Shown in pieces: positions 31,138 to 42,502 of a stretch of 64,000 bases of DNA. The stretch lies in assembly GCA_010093515.1 (NCBI GenBank), contig MU001699.1, positions 117,388-181,387 of the forward strand. The letters are read 5' to 3'. Every line of letters starts with the position of its first letter. The stretch's first letter is position 1. The position numbers and the translations under genes were made by a program. Below the pieces are notes generated by a model. The model worked only from the letters and a program-made list of their open reading frames with translations. It ran no database searches and was not told where the DNA came from. Source of the DNA: Lineolata rhizophorae (Eukaryota; Ascomycota; Dothideomycetes; Lineolatales; Lineolataceae).

Positions 31138-33147
31138 GATTCCCAGAAGTTGGGGAAGTTCCTGGGAAGCTTAGACCTACGAACGCTAAGGTTAAGGGAA
31201 AGAAAGATAACCGTGGGCCTGGGGGTTCAGCTATGGGACCGGCATGCGGTCGGTCTTTGTTGGGTTCCCCGCAGTCAGACACCCGAAGGGGAGAGTGGAC
31301 ATGGGAACGATCTGCTAGGGGTTATTCCCGCGGCCTCGGCGATCTGCAACCACCAGCGCAAACGGGCAGTGATTGGCCCGCAGCCAATTAGAGTTGCCAA
31401 ACTGACCTCACTATCCGGACTGTTGCAGGACGCCCAGAGCGGGGGGCGTAGGCGTCGTTATCGATCGTTCTTGGCGCCCGCTTGAAGTTTCGGCCTCGAC
31501 CTTGAAAGGATAGAAAAAGGGATTTGTCCGGCGTGGGTGCCATTGAAATCATGTTTTAGGTGTTTATACTGAGCGCAAGTAGAAGCACGTAGATTTTTCA
31601 ATGCGCACAGATGTTAGCTAGAGTGTGGAGGAATACGCCGCACGTGGTAAGATAACCTTAAAAGGGGCCAACGGAATTCAAACCGCTGGGCCGAGCAGGC
31701 GCCAAGTATTCCATTGGTCCAAACATCCTTGTCCTTGCCCACCTCGACACGGTTTGGGCAACTTTGCCGGCATGGACGGCCCCGGACGCTTGGACTGCCC
31801 AGCGAAAAGCTTTTGGAACCAACCCTTACGCAAAGTTGCAAGGCAAGAAACGGATTGTCGCGCAAAAGTGGGATTTGGAGACGGCCGTTTTGGAGGTGGT
31901 GGCCTAAGGGTCCGTTACAGGTCGGCCGAGCGAGCCCTTGGAAGCTATGGCGCAGTGTGATCTTAGTATTTGGAGACGCTCGGACGGGCCGAAGTCAGAC
32001 CGAGTCCATTGTCTAGTTGGCGTCGCCAGGCGTGTGTGAACTTATCGTGATGGCACTTTTGGGTTGTGGCTATAGCAACCTGAAATGTGGTCGCTAATAG
32101 AACACGAATGTGCTGGCGACCTAGAAAACTTGCGATACACGTGAGTTTCATCCGCACATTGCCGCCAGGAGATTTGAAGTCTACACTATGTAATTGTTGT
32201 ACTCCACCGAAGGCGCACAACTGTAATTCAGAATAGAATCGGACTTCTATTGTTCTGCAGCGGTTCATGCGGGCTCTAGCATGATCTCGGTCTCGTAATC
32301 CAAAGTTGGAGATAGCCTAAGAAGCTCATTCGCACTTCCAGTAGTTTAGGTATGTATCGGAGACCCCGCTTCTTCGTCTGTGTGTTGCTCGTAGCTCTAG
32401 CCGGATCTCCGCAGCTCGACGGTTCTGGTCTCTAGACACCCAACTCCACGGCTCCGGGACTGGAGCGCCTGGGGGTTTGGGAGTGGGGAACGTGGCCGAG
32501 AGGTAAAGTATGCCGCCGAACACGAATCCGTCGTGGCACAGGGCAAGTGACACGAAGAGCATTTGCGCACCCCTGAAAGGCGTACTTGTCGAAGATTTTG
32601 GGCGTAGGACATAAGATTCTCTCCGAAACTTAACAGTTGTAACATATGTTTTGTCACGTACTGACCACCAAACGCCACCGTGAGTCAAGGGGGACGACTG
32701 GAGTGTACGGTTCGATTTGCCGCACGTACAGAGATCTCTTCTGTCAGTGACAGTCTAGCCCTTTGCCAACAACCTTTGCCCATGCTTTCTTAGAAATTCT
32801 GCACATGAGCATTTCCTGGACAAGGCGCTGTATACAACACACGGTCCCATATTCGCGTGTCTAAAATACAAACGATTACGCTTACACTTGCTTTTTCATT
32901 CACTATGCCTACAGCTACACCATCACCACCCTCAGATGACCCCACCTCCGCCATCGACACCTTCCTAGGCGCCACTGATCTCCATCCCACCTAACCTGGA
33001 AATATGAACTAATACCATAATTCAACAAGACACGCCGACAAAAACAGTGCCTTCAAACTCCGAATCCCAGTCACACGTGGGATTACAATAGAAAAAACAG
33101 CAGTAAAAGCACAGAACACAGATAAGAAACAAGAAGAAAACAGAAAA

Positions 33148-33217
33148 TACCACGTACAAAGAATGAGCAAGTGAATACAGAAATTACCACGTACAAAGAA
33201 TAAGCATGTAAATACAG
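33148..33217. repeat. Imperfect tandem duplication, 37-bp period
   Basis: TACCACGTACAAAGAAT begins at 33148 and again at 33185, and each copy continues with a related GAGCAAGTGAATACAG / AAGCATGTAAATACAG. It is non-coding DNA downstream of ASE1. Confidence 0.8.
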
Positions 33218-33600
33218 GAAGGAGCAGGGAAAACACTGAGAGTCGTTAGCAGCGTAAGCCCGTTAAGAATAGCCCAGCAACTAGAATAATAGAGCAGGAG
33301 CAATGGACAGACGTAGCTACGAATGGAGTATTCACAGAGGACAAGAACACTCCCCATTTTCACCCGCTCGTCTCCAACAGACAGCTATGCGCCCGACCCA
33401 GGCCAAAGGGAAGGAAATCCAAACACCTACGGACAAAGAAAGAATCATTCCGAAACAGAAAATTTCCCTCACACACCGTGACGAACACGCAAGATTGTGG
33501 CCGCCACGACTGCCCACTCCCGGCTCCTGACCTACTTCCGTTCTTCTCGTCACCTCATCACACTCCTTTTCTGCTATTTCACGCCTTTGCCAACACACTC

Positions 33601-36295
33601 CTAGTACGCCTCCATATCGTCCGTCCATCCACCATCACTTCCAACCCTCACCATTTCGCCCCCTTCCCCCTCAACAAACACCTCCCCATCCGCGCCCCTC
33701 ACACCTAACCCTACACTCCTAATCTTCTTCCCCGCTCCACTAACATTGAACCCACCGTCCGGCGTTGCGCGCTTAGCCGCCGCCCTCGCCGCACGCAACT
33801 GTGCGTAATACGCGTCGGCCTCCGGCTCCGGCTCCGCGTCCGACCCATCGTCGTACGTCTCCCAATTCTCGCTCCCGGAGACGGTGTTTGCCGTCGTGCC
33901 GGTGGTCGCCGTGCCGGCCGACGAGCCCGAGATCTGACGGGAGCCCGGGACCACGGAGCCACTGCCGCAGCTGCCGCTGCCGCTGCCGCCGTGCGACGAC
34001 GACGCTTGGTGGCCGTACGCAGACTGCGAGTGCGGGTGCTGCGCCATGGCGGAGCCGGCACGCGACGCCGGCGCCATGGGGTACTCGGAGCGCGAGAGCT
34101 GCATGCCGGAGCGGTTCGGCGCGGCCGACGACTGCATGTAGCTGTGTTGGCCGGCGCCAGCGTGCGCGTCGAAGTAGTCGCGTTCGCGGTCCTGGTACGG
34201 GTCCTCGGGCGCGACCTGCCGGACGATACCGCCGCCGCTCAGCGGGTTGTGCTCCTCGCTGCTGGCGGACGGCGGCGGGCTGAAGAAGTCCTTCATCTTC
34301 GGCGGTGGCGCCCGTCCGGGCGGCGGCGGCATCGTCTTGCTGTTGCTCGCGCCGCCCTGGTGCCCGCCGCGCATCGCCTTGCGCTCGGGCGAGTTGGAGC
34401 CGTGCGGCATGTGAGACAGCGGCACGCGGGCCGGGATCTTTGAGGGCGAGTGCGCGCCGCTGCGTGCAGCCGAGACGGTCGAGTGCGAGTGGCTCGACGA
34501 CGCGGGCAGGGGCGTCGCGCGCGATATGCCGGCCGTGGGTGTCTTGGACCTGGTAGGCGGCGGCCCGCGCATCGCGCTCGTCGCGCCCGCCCGACTGTTC
34601 TGCGGTGCTGCCTTCGCACCTGGTTTAGCGGGCGGCGGCATGGCCGACGGCGTCTTGCTGCGTGCCGGCGGCGCCTGCTTCCCCGATGCTTGCGCCGCGT
34701 ACAACTCGTCCAGGTAACGCTCCCCGTGGACAAGGAACGGGCGGCCGTACTCGTCTTCCCAGCTCTCGAGGGCACGCTGCAGGTCCTGGCCGACCTTGGG
34801 GAGCTCCTTTGCGATGCGCTTGCGCATTTTCTCCTCGCGTAGGAGACGTGTCGGGTCCCGGCGCTCGCCCTTTTTGGCGATGAGACGGGACGGGTCCGCG
34901 GCCGAGGCGGCGAGGTCGTCGCGTTCTTTGATAAGCGCGCGGTGTTTGTCAATGAGGGCAAGGACGGGGAGGCGCTGGTGCTTGAGATTCTCGAGACGGT
35001 CGATTTCGGCTTCGTGCGCAGATAGGAGAGCGTCGGAATAGACATCTGCAGAAGTATGTTAGTTTTTTGCATTCCCCAATGAGCCGCGGAATGCTAGAGC
35101 CTTACCTGAAAACGCAGGGGTAAAGTCGAGCATCTCTTCCTCGGAGAAGTACAACGTGTCCCATAACTCCTGCAACCTACACCTAGCTTCCTCGACAAAC
35201 AAATGCAAATTCTGCCTCTTTAGTTCATTCAGCCTCGCCAACTCATCCTCAAACTCGTTGATAGCTCGTAGTCCACAGCCCCTGTTACCCGCCAAAAAGG
35301 CTTTGCGGTCCGCCTCCTCCATCCCTAGCCGCTCCCAGAGCTCCTCGACCGCATTCCGCAGCTCCTTGATGCGCCGCTCGCGCCCCTTCTTTTCGTCTAC
35401 CAGCTTGTCGCGACGCTCGCGCAGGCGAGCCAGGTCATCCTTGTGCAGGCCGAGCTGCTCGGGCGCATCGCGCGCGCACTCGACGATGGTGTGGTCTGTC
35501 TGAGCCTGCGGCGTTCCGAGCTCGGCCCACAGCTTGATGACCTCGTCGGCGAGGACCCGCACCGTTTCGACCCGGCGCGTGTACTCATTGTAGACTCGCG
35601 TAAACTCGTTGTCGAGGGAGTTGACGTAGGCGGGAGAGAGATCGAAGGATGGGGAGATGGCGGCATTTGGCGAGGTGGGCGGAAGCTTCACTTGAACGAA
35701 AGATGACTCAAGGTGGGACGCGTAGGATTCGAGGGCCACAGCGAGCTCTGTTTACGCGTTAGTTGAATTCAGGACACGGAGTCAGTATGACGCATACTCT
35801 TAATCTGCTCGAAGCGCTCGCGATGTAGCTTGCTGACAATGTTATACTTCTCCCTCAGCGTCTGAATGCACCGAAGCAGCGGAATGGTGACTTTGAGCTC
35901 GTCGTCGCCAAGGCTGTACGCGTCTGACTGTTTTGTGCCGTCTAAAGAGGCTTCCATTTGCTTGATTGTCTTGATGAGACGGTTTGCCTCCTCTGTCAAC
36001 TCATGTTTCTCGCTAAGACGCGTGTCAGCCATATGCATTACAGCGCGAAAATCCAAAGGTACGATATACTCACGTTGTCACCGCTCGCAGCTGATTATGT
36101 AGTGTTTCTGAGAGCGCAGAGAAGAGCTATTGCAGACAAGAACGTCAGTGCTGACATATGGTTTCTACAGCGGGATTACCATACCTCTGCCTCGCGTGAG
36201 TCGCGCTCATGACTGGCGATGCCAATCTCGTCAAACAGCCCATGCAGCTGGCCGATGATGGTAGTGACCTGCTGGGCCAGATAACTCGTGTCCAT
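33601..36295 (-). CDS. ASE1: ASE1/PRC1/MAP65 microtubule-bundling protein
   Basis: Five exons (36185-36295, 36074-36126, 35798-36012, 35106-35747, 33601-35045) give 821 residues in frame. The N-terminus (MDTSYLAQQVTTIIGQLHGL) and the following alpha-helical, coiled-coil region (EKHELTEEANRLIKTIKQ) match MAP65/ASE1. The spectrin-like microtubule-binding part includes CRLQELWDTLYFSEEEM and EAEIDRLENLKHQRLPVL, then REEKMRKRIAKELPKV. The tail from about residue 480 is basic, Ser/Pro-rich and disordered, as in fungal ASE1. The family crosslinks antiparallel microtubules in the spindle midzone. The tail carries SKTP-type sites that could be cell-cycle regulated (inference). Confidence 0.93.
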
Positions 36296-37183
36296 CGCTG
36301 TCGCGTGCCTGCGAAAGGCCGGATTGCGCGTCGTGGCGGTTAAACGCTCATGCACTGGCGGATGGTGTGTCGACAGACGCGCGTGTTATTGATGCGTAGG
36401 TACGGGCGGTTTGTTGATGGCGCGGGGCCGCGGTGAGTAGGGATACGCGACGGGGCTATTGTGCACGAGAGCGCAGAGAGCGGGATAAAGTGGTGATCGT
36501 GTCTTGCGACCAAATCAAAACTTGGCGGCAGTTGCGCAAGCGAGGACACAGGTGTCGTGGTAGAAGTGACGATAGAGATGGGGGACGCGGTGTGGTGGTG
36601 AGGCGGGGACGGCGGATTGTGTATGTTTACGGTTGCCATTGGCAACCGTCTTGCATGAAACCGCCGGGCCCCACCGAACGCCGGCCTGCGCCGCGCGTAG
36701 CGCCACATCATCACCGCATTCGCCTTCGTTTCCGCATGTTTGCAAGTATATCCTAGTCGTATCGGAACCCAGAAATCGAAGTAAAATGACTAAATGCGAA
36801 TTGCCAAAACGTTGCATTGCTCTTCCTCCCCTAGCATGTTCCTCTAGCTTATGGTCGGTTTTTCGCATCCCAGAAGTTATGGAAGTCGTCATAGCTCCCA
36901 AAAACTATTCGATCAACGTGCGCATCGCGCCTGGTTGGATTGGAGGCATGCCACTATCCGGCCATTGCACGCGCCTAATCTCTCCAATGACCGCTTTCAC
37001 GGGTGCTGGAGCACCACTTGTCGAACAGATCTCCGGGCACCCACCACCAACTAACGAAGCAGTGGAAATAGAGAAAGACCGGACAGTGCCTCACGCTCGA
37101 ACTGCTATCAGGACTCAAGGCGCTGCTATGAAATTGTAGAAAAGGGAATGGTGCCTAATTTGCGCAAGCCTGCGATCTCCAAG
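36296..37183. other. Upstream flank of ASE1, no gene seen
   Basis: 888 bp presumed to hold the ASE1 promoter. A 168-residue plus-strand frame (36633-37139) crosses it but has no domain-like content. Confidence 0.45.
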
Positions 37184-37837
37184 CTATCGAAACTCGTATC
37201 TCCAACCCTCGTATCGCGGCACAATTACCGTACGGCCGTTCTCCCATGCATACCGAAAACGCGTTGCCGCCTCAAGCAGATGATCAAGCTTCTGGCCGTC
37301 GTGCTGCTGTGGGCAAAAGTCCCTGCGTAGGCGACCTGCTACTTTTGCTGTCCCAGCCGCTATTGCAATCATCCCTTTCGTAAGCTGTCGTTCACGTCCT
37401 CGCTGCCGCGGCAGCCCTCCTACCCCCACCATTACTACTCCCACATTCGACTCGGCCTCCGATGACCATGTCTTCACCATACTTGCCACCGCACCGTACG
37501 CCTTCAGTCTGTCAGCAGCTGCGCGCTGCTCCTTGTGTAGGCTGAGGAAGGCGAAGGATGCGGTGGGTGGAAAGGGGTGCCTGAGGGATGAAACGGCCTG
37601 ATTGATTATACGAAGCTCGCTGGAGTGGTTTTCGATGGTGTTGGCGGCGAGGCAAATTATGAAGTGATGGATGTCCGCCGCGGTGGCGGTGGCGGTGTGG
37701 ACGGTGGTAGTGCGGAAGGAGTGGGGGGTTGGATTGTCGGATGAGATGGGTCTGGAGGAGGAGGCGGCGGAGGCGGACGCATGGGAGTTGGAGGATCTGT
37801 CGGAGGGGGTGCCGGTGGAAGCGTCGAAGGCGACCAT
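37184..37837 (-). CDS. Hypothetical protein, 217 residues, uncertain
   Basis: A single-exon frame from Met 37837. It has a Ser/Thr-rich N-terminus, then a segment with HHFIICLAANTIENHSSELR and a basic C-terminus (RLRRDFCPQQHDGQKLDHLL). The composition is more protein-like than the surrounding frames, but I recognise no family. It could be a lineage-specific gene or chance. Confidence 0.35.
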   Translation of the reverse strand: MVAFDASTGTPSDRSSNSHASASAASSSRPISSDNPTPHSFRTTTVHTATATAADIHHFIICLAANTIENHSSELRIINQAVSSLRHPFPPTASFAFLSLHKEQRAAADRLKAYGAVASMVKTWSSEAESNVGVVMVGVGGLPRQRGRERQLTKGMIAIAAGTAKVAGRLRRDFCPQQHDGQKLDHLLEAATRFRYAWENGRTVIVPRYEGWRYEFR

Positions 37838-39889
37838 GGTGTCGGGTAGTCTGGAAGCGTCGGTGCGTGGATGTGGTAGGTTCTGAGTGATATTGGTGAT
37901 TTGCGCGTGAAAACGCCGATATTGACTTGGCTCAATAGCCTTTGGTACATAGTCCTTGCCAGTGTCGAGAGCGGGCTAGTTTATTTACTTGTAGTGGAAG
38001 ATTCGTACGCTGATATGTTGTTGGACTCGGAATGGGTTCTGGTTTTAGAGACGTTGTGTGTAGTCGCAGTATTTATGCTGTGTGGGAAGCGCGTGAACAT
38101 CCCATAGTTGAGCTCCTTCATACTAGCTCAAACGACCTGCCTACAATCACGCACCTAATATTAGCGGCCCTGTTCGTTGTCAGAGACGCATAGAAACTTC
38201 AGACGTTATACCACTCGGAAGTTGCTTCGGACTACTCAGTACAGTGTTACCTAGCCTTCATGTTTGATTCAACCTTCAATATATTTTTCTTGTCGCTTGA
38301 CCAACGATCCCAGGCCTTTTGTAATATCGGAGTTTAGCACCGCCTGTTCATATAGGAAGTATATGATACTAATAGATCTTGTCTAGTAGGGTACTTCTTA
38401 AAATAGGCCCGTAATTCTACGAGTCGCCCTTGTACAGCAAGACTCCCTATAACTAACTCACTATAAAGTCTTCCACAAGGTCTATTTCTAGGACTTTCCT
38501 CTTCTCGGAATCTTGTACCATCTCCAAGGCTTCCAATGTTAGTCTTAGCATCACACTCCCTTTCTCTTTCATCACAAGTTCCCCGATTCTCGCTCGAAAA
38601 ATACACCACAGCCCTCATTCTCAACCACAGCAAACGCCCCACATACTCAAACACGTGCGTTGCGGCGCTATCCTCCACCTCCGTCTAGACTAGCCACTCC
38701 CTTCTCCTCACATACTCCTCCTTCTCCCACCGTATGCGGATCCACTCAGCCGCCACGGCAAACAACGCGCACGAGAGCCGTGCCACTTCCCGCCGCACGG
38801 GCACGCCGGGAAGAATCTCGCACTAGGCAGCGGCGAAGGCGCCTGCCTCGAGGACGCTCAGGCTGGGCCGGGCTCCCAGCGCGGCATCGCCCAGCAGTGC
38901 AAGTGCCAGGGGTAACCGGGTCGGTAGTGGCAGCACAGGTTGAGGTAGGCGGCGCGCATGAGGGGCGTGCGGGTGAAGGCAGTGGACAAACGGGGCGGAC
39001 GTCTGCATCAAGCGCGGTAGCTCGTTGTGTTGAGAATGTGAACGCGGAGAAGGCGGTGCGAACGTTGCAGATGTCAAGGCCAACGGTCGACTAGGGTATG
39101 TCTTCAGCTGAAATGTAGACAGTAACAAGGGTGTAGGTATAGTTTATAGGATATTTGAGTGGCGAGGCCTGAATATAGACTAGTGCAATGGAAAGGATTG
39201 GGCGAGGAGGGTTGGTGAAATGACATGGTTGACTTTCAGGACTGATTGATTGAGATTTGGACTTGGATTGGCGATCCATAATAACGCGGAGGACGTAACG
39301 GCCGGAGCGGCCAAATCGCGATTTGGGGAATTCGGCCTCCGTCTACTGCAAAAACTCTGATATTTTGCGGAAGACGCGATTTACCTGCATTAGAAGTATT
39401 GCCAGTGACTGAAAGAAACGAGGGTAAATAATATCTTCCCGATGACAGATCCTTGCCCAGAATGCAAGGATTGTACATATTGAAAATAACAAAAGCGACG
39501 CGTGAGGACGAACACATCTTTTGTTGAAAACATCGAGCATTGCTGGAGCGGAGTGCTTCCGCCCAAGAAGTTGGCCATTCTCGAATGACGTGTAATTATT
39601 GACTTTAGGCAAGATGTAGAAGTTAAATAGAACTATCAGCGGTATTCTCGGTAAGAATGACAGGACAGGGAAAGCAGGGGATAGAGGTGTATAGTTAGAA
39701 CTTTGCGAATATTCAAGAGCAATAGTTCAAGAGCAATAAACCATCGACACGATTGCCGCCCTTATAGAGATTCTGTAGGACAGTAGAGAAGCTCGACAAA
39801 AGGGGCGACAAAGAACAAATGCGCCTACATTCTGATCAGAAAGACACCACGAAATAATGGAATTGGGTATTACATTAGCAGAGAATTGA
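37838..39889. other. AT-rich gap around a coding remnant
   Basis: Mostly AT-rich, gene-free DNA between the hypothetical frame and the transposon, apart from the GC-richer island at 38685-39100 described separately. Confidence 0.45.
38685..39128 (-). pseudogene. Possible decayed coding remnant
   Basis: A GC-richer island in AT-rich DNA. On the minus strand a frame open from 39128 to a TAG at 38823 continues, in the same frame, for 45 further codons to a stop at 38685. The part after the TAG looks protein-like (VRREVARLSCALFAVAAEWI). An overlapping frame also has protein-like stretches (AAYLNLCCHYRPGYPWHLHC). The family is not recognised. It may instead be an unspliced or mis-assembled gene end. 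Confidence 0.3.
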
Positions 39890-39891
39890 TA

Positions 39892-39938
39892 ACGTGTAGC
39901 ACCCCCTGGTCGGTCAGACCCCCTGGTCGGTCAGCTTC
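39892..39938 (+). repeat. Left terminal inverted repeat
   Basis: 47 bp, identical to the reverse complement of 41668-41714. Two tandem 17-mers occupy its centre. Confidence 0.95.
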
Positions 39939-39964
39939 CATTATCACCACCACAAATCCTCTCA

Positions 39965-41619
39965 TTACTCCATCAACTTTGAAGCAATTTCATCAGCTTG
40001 GGTATCATCATGATCCCCAGCTCTTGGAGTATCGCCCTGGCATGTCCTAGAGTTGTGTCCTTCGATACTACATTTACCACATCGTCTTCTCTTCGTGGCG
40101 ACCCCAACTACGATAGGAGCATTATCAGCCAAATCCTTCCCCTACTACTCCTCCAGCTCCTGGTTGTCAATCATTTCTTGTCCATCAAGTACACTAAGGG
40201 GCCTATCTTGCTTGATTAGCTTTCTCTTGCACTTTTTCCGTCCAGAAAGCTCCTTATTTGCCTGTCGAAGATGCTTGGCTTCGGCAGTGATCAGCACCTT
40301 CGTATGAACCTCCACTTGGATGCCTTTTCCCAGCGATTCCAATACCTCCAGGATAGGAGTTGGAGAGCTGCCCTGATGCCTGGCAATCCTCATCTTAATA
40401 AGCTCAGTCTGGCACCGAAATTCAATGGCATTCTGAGGTGTTTGAGACTGCCAAGTGGTCGGTTCGGTGGTCGGAGGTGTCGGAGTTCGGAGGTGGACAT
40501 CCAGCCTGGAAATGACACTTTCTGGATCCCATGGGACCAATCCTGAATGTCTCCATGCTGCCCTGATGTTCTTGTCCTTNNNNNNNNNNNNNNNNNNNNN
40601 NNNNNNNNNNNNNNNNNNNNNNNNNNNNNNNNNNNNNNNNNNNNNNNNNNNNNNNNNNNNNNNNNNNNNNNNNNNNNNNNNNNNNNNNNNNNNNNNNNNN
40701 NNNNNNNNNNNNNNNNNNNNNNNNNNNNNNNNNNNNNNNNNNNNNNNNNNNNNNNNNNNNNNNNNNNNNNNNNNNNNNNNNNNNNNNNNNNNNNNNNNNN
40801 NNNNNNNNNNNNNNNNNNNNNNNNNNNNNNNNNNNNNNNNNNNNNNNNNNNNNNNNNNNNNNNNNNNNNNNNNNNNNNNNNNNNNNNNNNNNNNNNNNNN
40901 NNNNNNNNNNNNNNNNNNNNNNNNNNNNNNNNNNNNNNNNNNNNNNNNNNNNNNNNNNNNNNNNNNNNNNNNNNNNNNNNNNNNNNNNNNNNNNNNNNNN
41001 NNNNNNNNNNNNNNNNNNNNNNNNNNNNNNNNNNNNNNNNNNNNNNNNNNNNNNNNNNNNNNNNNNNNNNNNNNNNNNNNNNNNNNNNNNNNNNNNNNNN
41101 NNNNNNNNNNNNNNNNNNNNNNNNNNNNNNNNNNNNNNNNNNNNNNNNNNNNNNNNNNNNNNNNNNNNNNNNNNNNNNNNNNNNNNNNNNNNNNNNNNNN
41201 NNNNNNNNNNNNNNNNNNNNNNNNNNNNNNNNNNNNNNNNNNNNNNNNNNNNNNNNNNNNNNNNNNNNNNNNNNNNNNNNNNNNNNNNNNNNNNNNNNNN
41301 NNNNNNNNNNNNNNNNNNNNNNNNNNNNNNNNNNNNNNNNNNNNNNNNNNNNNNNNNNNNNNNNNNNNNNNNNNNNNNNNNNNNNNNNNNNNNNNNNNNN
41401 NNNNNNNNNNNNNNNNNNNNNNNNCTGCTCTGTCTTGCTGAGCTTCTCATCTTTGGCTGCTCGGTCAGCTCGAGAGGGCCGTCCAGCAATCCTGCGTCGG
41501 AGGGTGTCGAAGTTCAGGCCCAGGGCTTTGGCAGCGGCCCTGACACTCGGAAAATCGCCTTTTTCGATGGATTTGATGACCAGGTTGATTCTGGCTTCTT
41601 TTAACGCGTCCTGGGACAT
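39965..41619 (-). pseudogene. pogo/Fot1-type transposase, interrupted
   Basis: It starts at Met 41619 with a psq/CENP-B-like helix-turn-helix (VRAAAKALGLNFDTLRRRIA). The centre is lost in the gap (40580-41424). After the gap the frame shows PWDPESVISRLDVHLRTPTP and a coiled-coil LRQANKELSGRKKCKRK, typical of the C-terminal half of these transposases. Two consecutive TAG codons (from 40147 downward) stop the frame. Reading on in the same frame gives a CCHC zinc knuckle (CGKCSIEGHNSRTC) and a stop at 39965. The knuckle is common at the end of related transposases, so the TAG pair probably breaks the gene. Both TAGs could come from CAG by C-to-T change. Confidence 0.8.
40580..41424. other. Assembly gap (845 N)
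   Basis: Unsequenced or unresolved bases inside the transposon. This is usual where a repeated element breaks assembly. Confidence 1.
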
Positions 41620-41667
41620 TGGTGGTGGAGGAATTGAGGTGTAAAGTTGATGGACGCGTCTAGACGC

Positions 41668-41714
41668 GAAGCTGACCGACCAGGGGGTCTGACCGACCAG
41701 GGGGTGCTACACGT
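41668..41714 (-). repeat. Right terminal inverted repeat
   Basis: 47 bp, the perfect inverse of the left end, followed by TA. Confidence 0.95.
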
Positions 41715-41716
41715 TA

Positions 41717-42502
41717 GTTAATTCTCGAATTAAAATTGCAAGCAGATGAAAAGACACTTCCAATGATGGGCGTTCTTACCGCACACGGCTAGCTAACAAC
41801 CTGTCCGGATGCACCTCGCAAGCAGACTGCACAATAGCGTATATTCGTTGCTTCACGGAGTGTCGCGCTAGCCATGCGGGATCTTCGAATTATGATGCTA
41901 AAGTTAGGCAGTGGCGATAGCCTGCAAAATATCTTAAAAATCTGGAGTTGCATGGGAGCGAAGATAGTATTATACAAAAGGCATTTCGGGAGGACGATAT
42001 GAAAACTCCTTCAAAATGCGTTTAACAATTCCACAGCCACAGCGCACAAGACGGAAAGTCACCATTCGCCTGACCGTATAGCGCATGAACTGTCTACGAA
42101 ATGCTTCTTCGTCATATTTGGAATAGGGAATACCTAGATACTTGTCGTTTTGAATCTTAGTAGTGAGCCCAGTATGACGACTTTAGGTTCTCGCTATGAG
42201 CGGACCGTTAGACGAAGCACATAAAGTTGCAGCCGTGGAAAGGGAAGAACCTATGGCAAAACTAATGCGAAGCTGCACAGCTGCACCGCTGCACAGACGG
42301 CGGGATATATCCAGAGCTGAGGAGCTGCAATTCTGCCGCATCAGAACATTTCAAGGGGCTGCCCTTACTAAGCGGCAGGCACTACACCCCGGGCGCCACT
42401 ACACCATCAAGCCACGTTATAGCAGCCGAATTCCTCCAGGCTCAAAATCCCATTCCGACTCAAATATTCGCTCTTCCTCCGTCTCCGCCAAATCTCGCCA
42501 TC
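41717..42502. other. Flank between transposon and IRC22, no gene seen
   Basis: 786 bp. The right part should be the IRC22 promoter and leader. A plus-strand frame from 42196 runs into the IRC22 exon in another frame and is not a gene. Confidence 0.45.

Larger units (their letters stand above)
30885..33600. other. Permease promoter, then a 2.7-kb stretch without recognisable genes
   Basis: The first 300 bp hold the permease promoter, including CTACCCCG and GTTGGGGAAG. Beyond that I see only short unconnected frames. A 37-bp imperfect tandem duplication lies at 33148-33217. The right end is probably the ASE1 3' untranslated part. Confidence 0.5.
39890..41716 (-). mobile_element. pogo/Fot1-type DNA transposon with perfect 47-bp inverted ends
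   Basis: Perfect 47-bp terminal inverted repeats lie at 39892-39938 and 41668-41714, flanked by TA on both sides (39890-39891, 41715-41716), the Tc1/mariner-type target duplication. Each end contains two tandem copies of the 17-mer ACCCCCTGGTCGGTCAG, likely transposase binding sites. A minus-strand transposase gene lies inside. The central part, including any DDE catalytic domain, is hidden by 845 N. Total length is 1823 bp as assembled, near the usual size of Fot1 elements, so the gap size is plausible. Confidence 0.9.

Noticed and set aside
36633-37139. 168-residue plus-strand frame upstream of ASE1
   Set aside because: No domain-like content, no splice-supported continuation, and it lies in promoter-type DNA.
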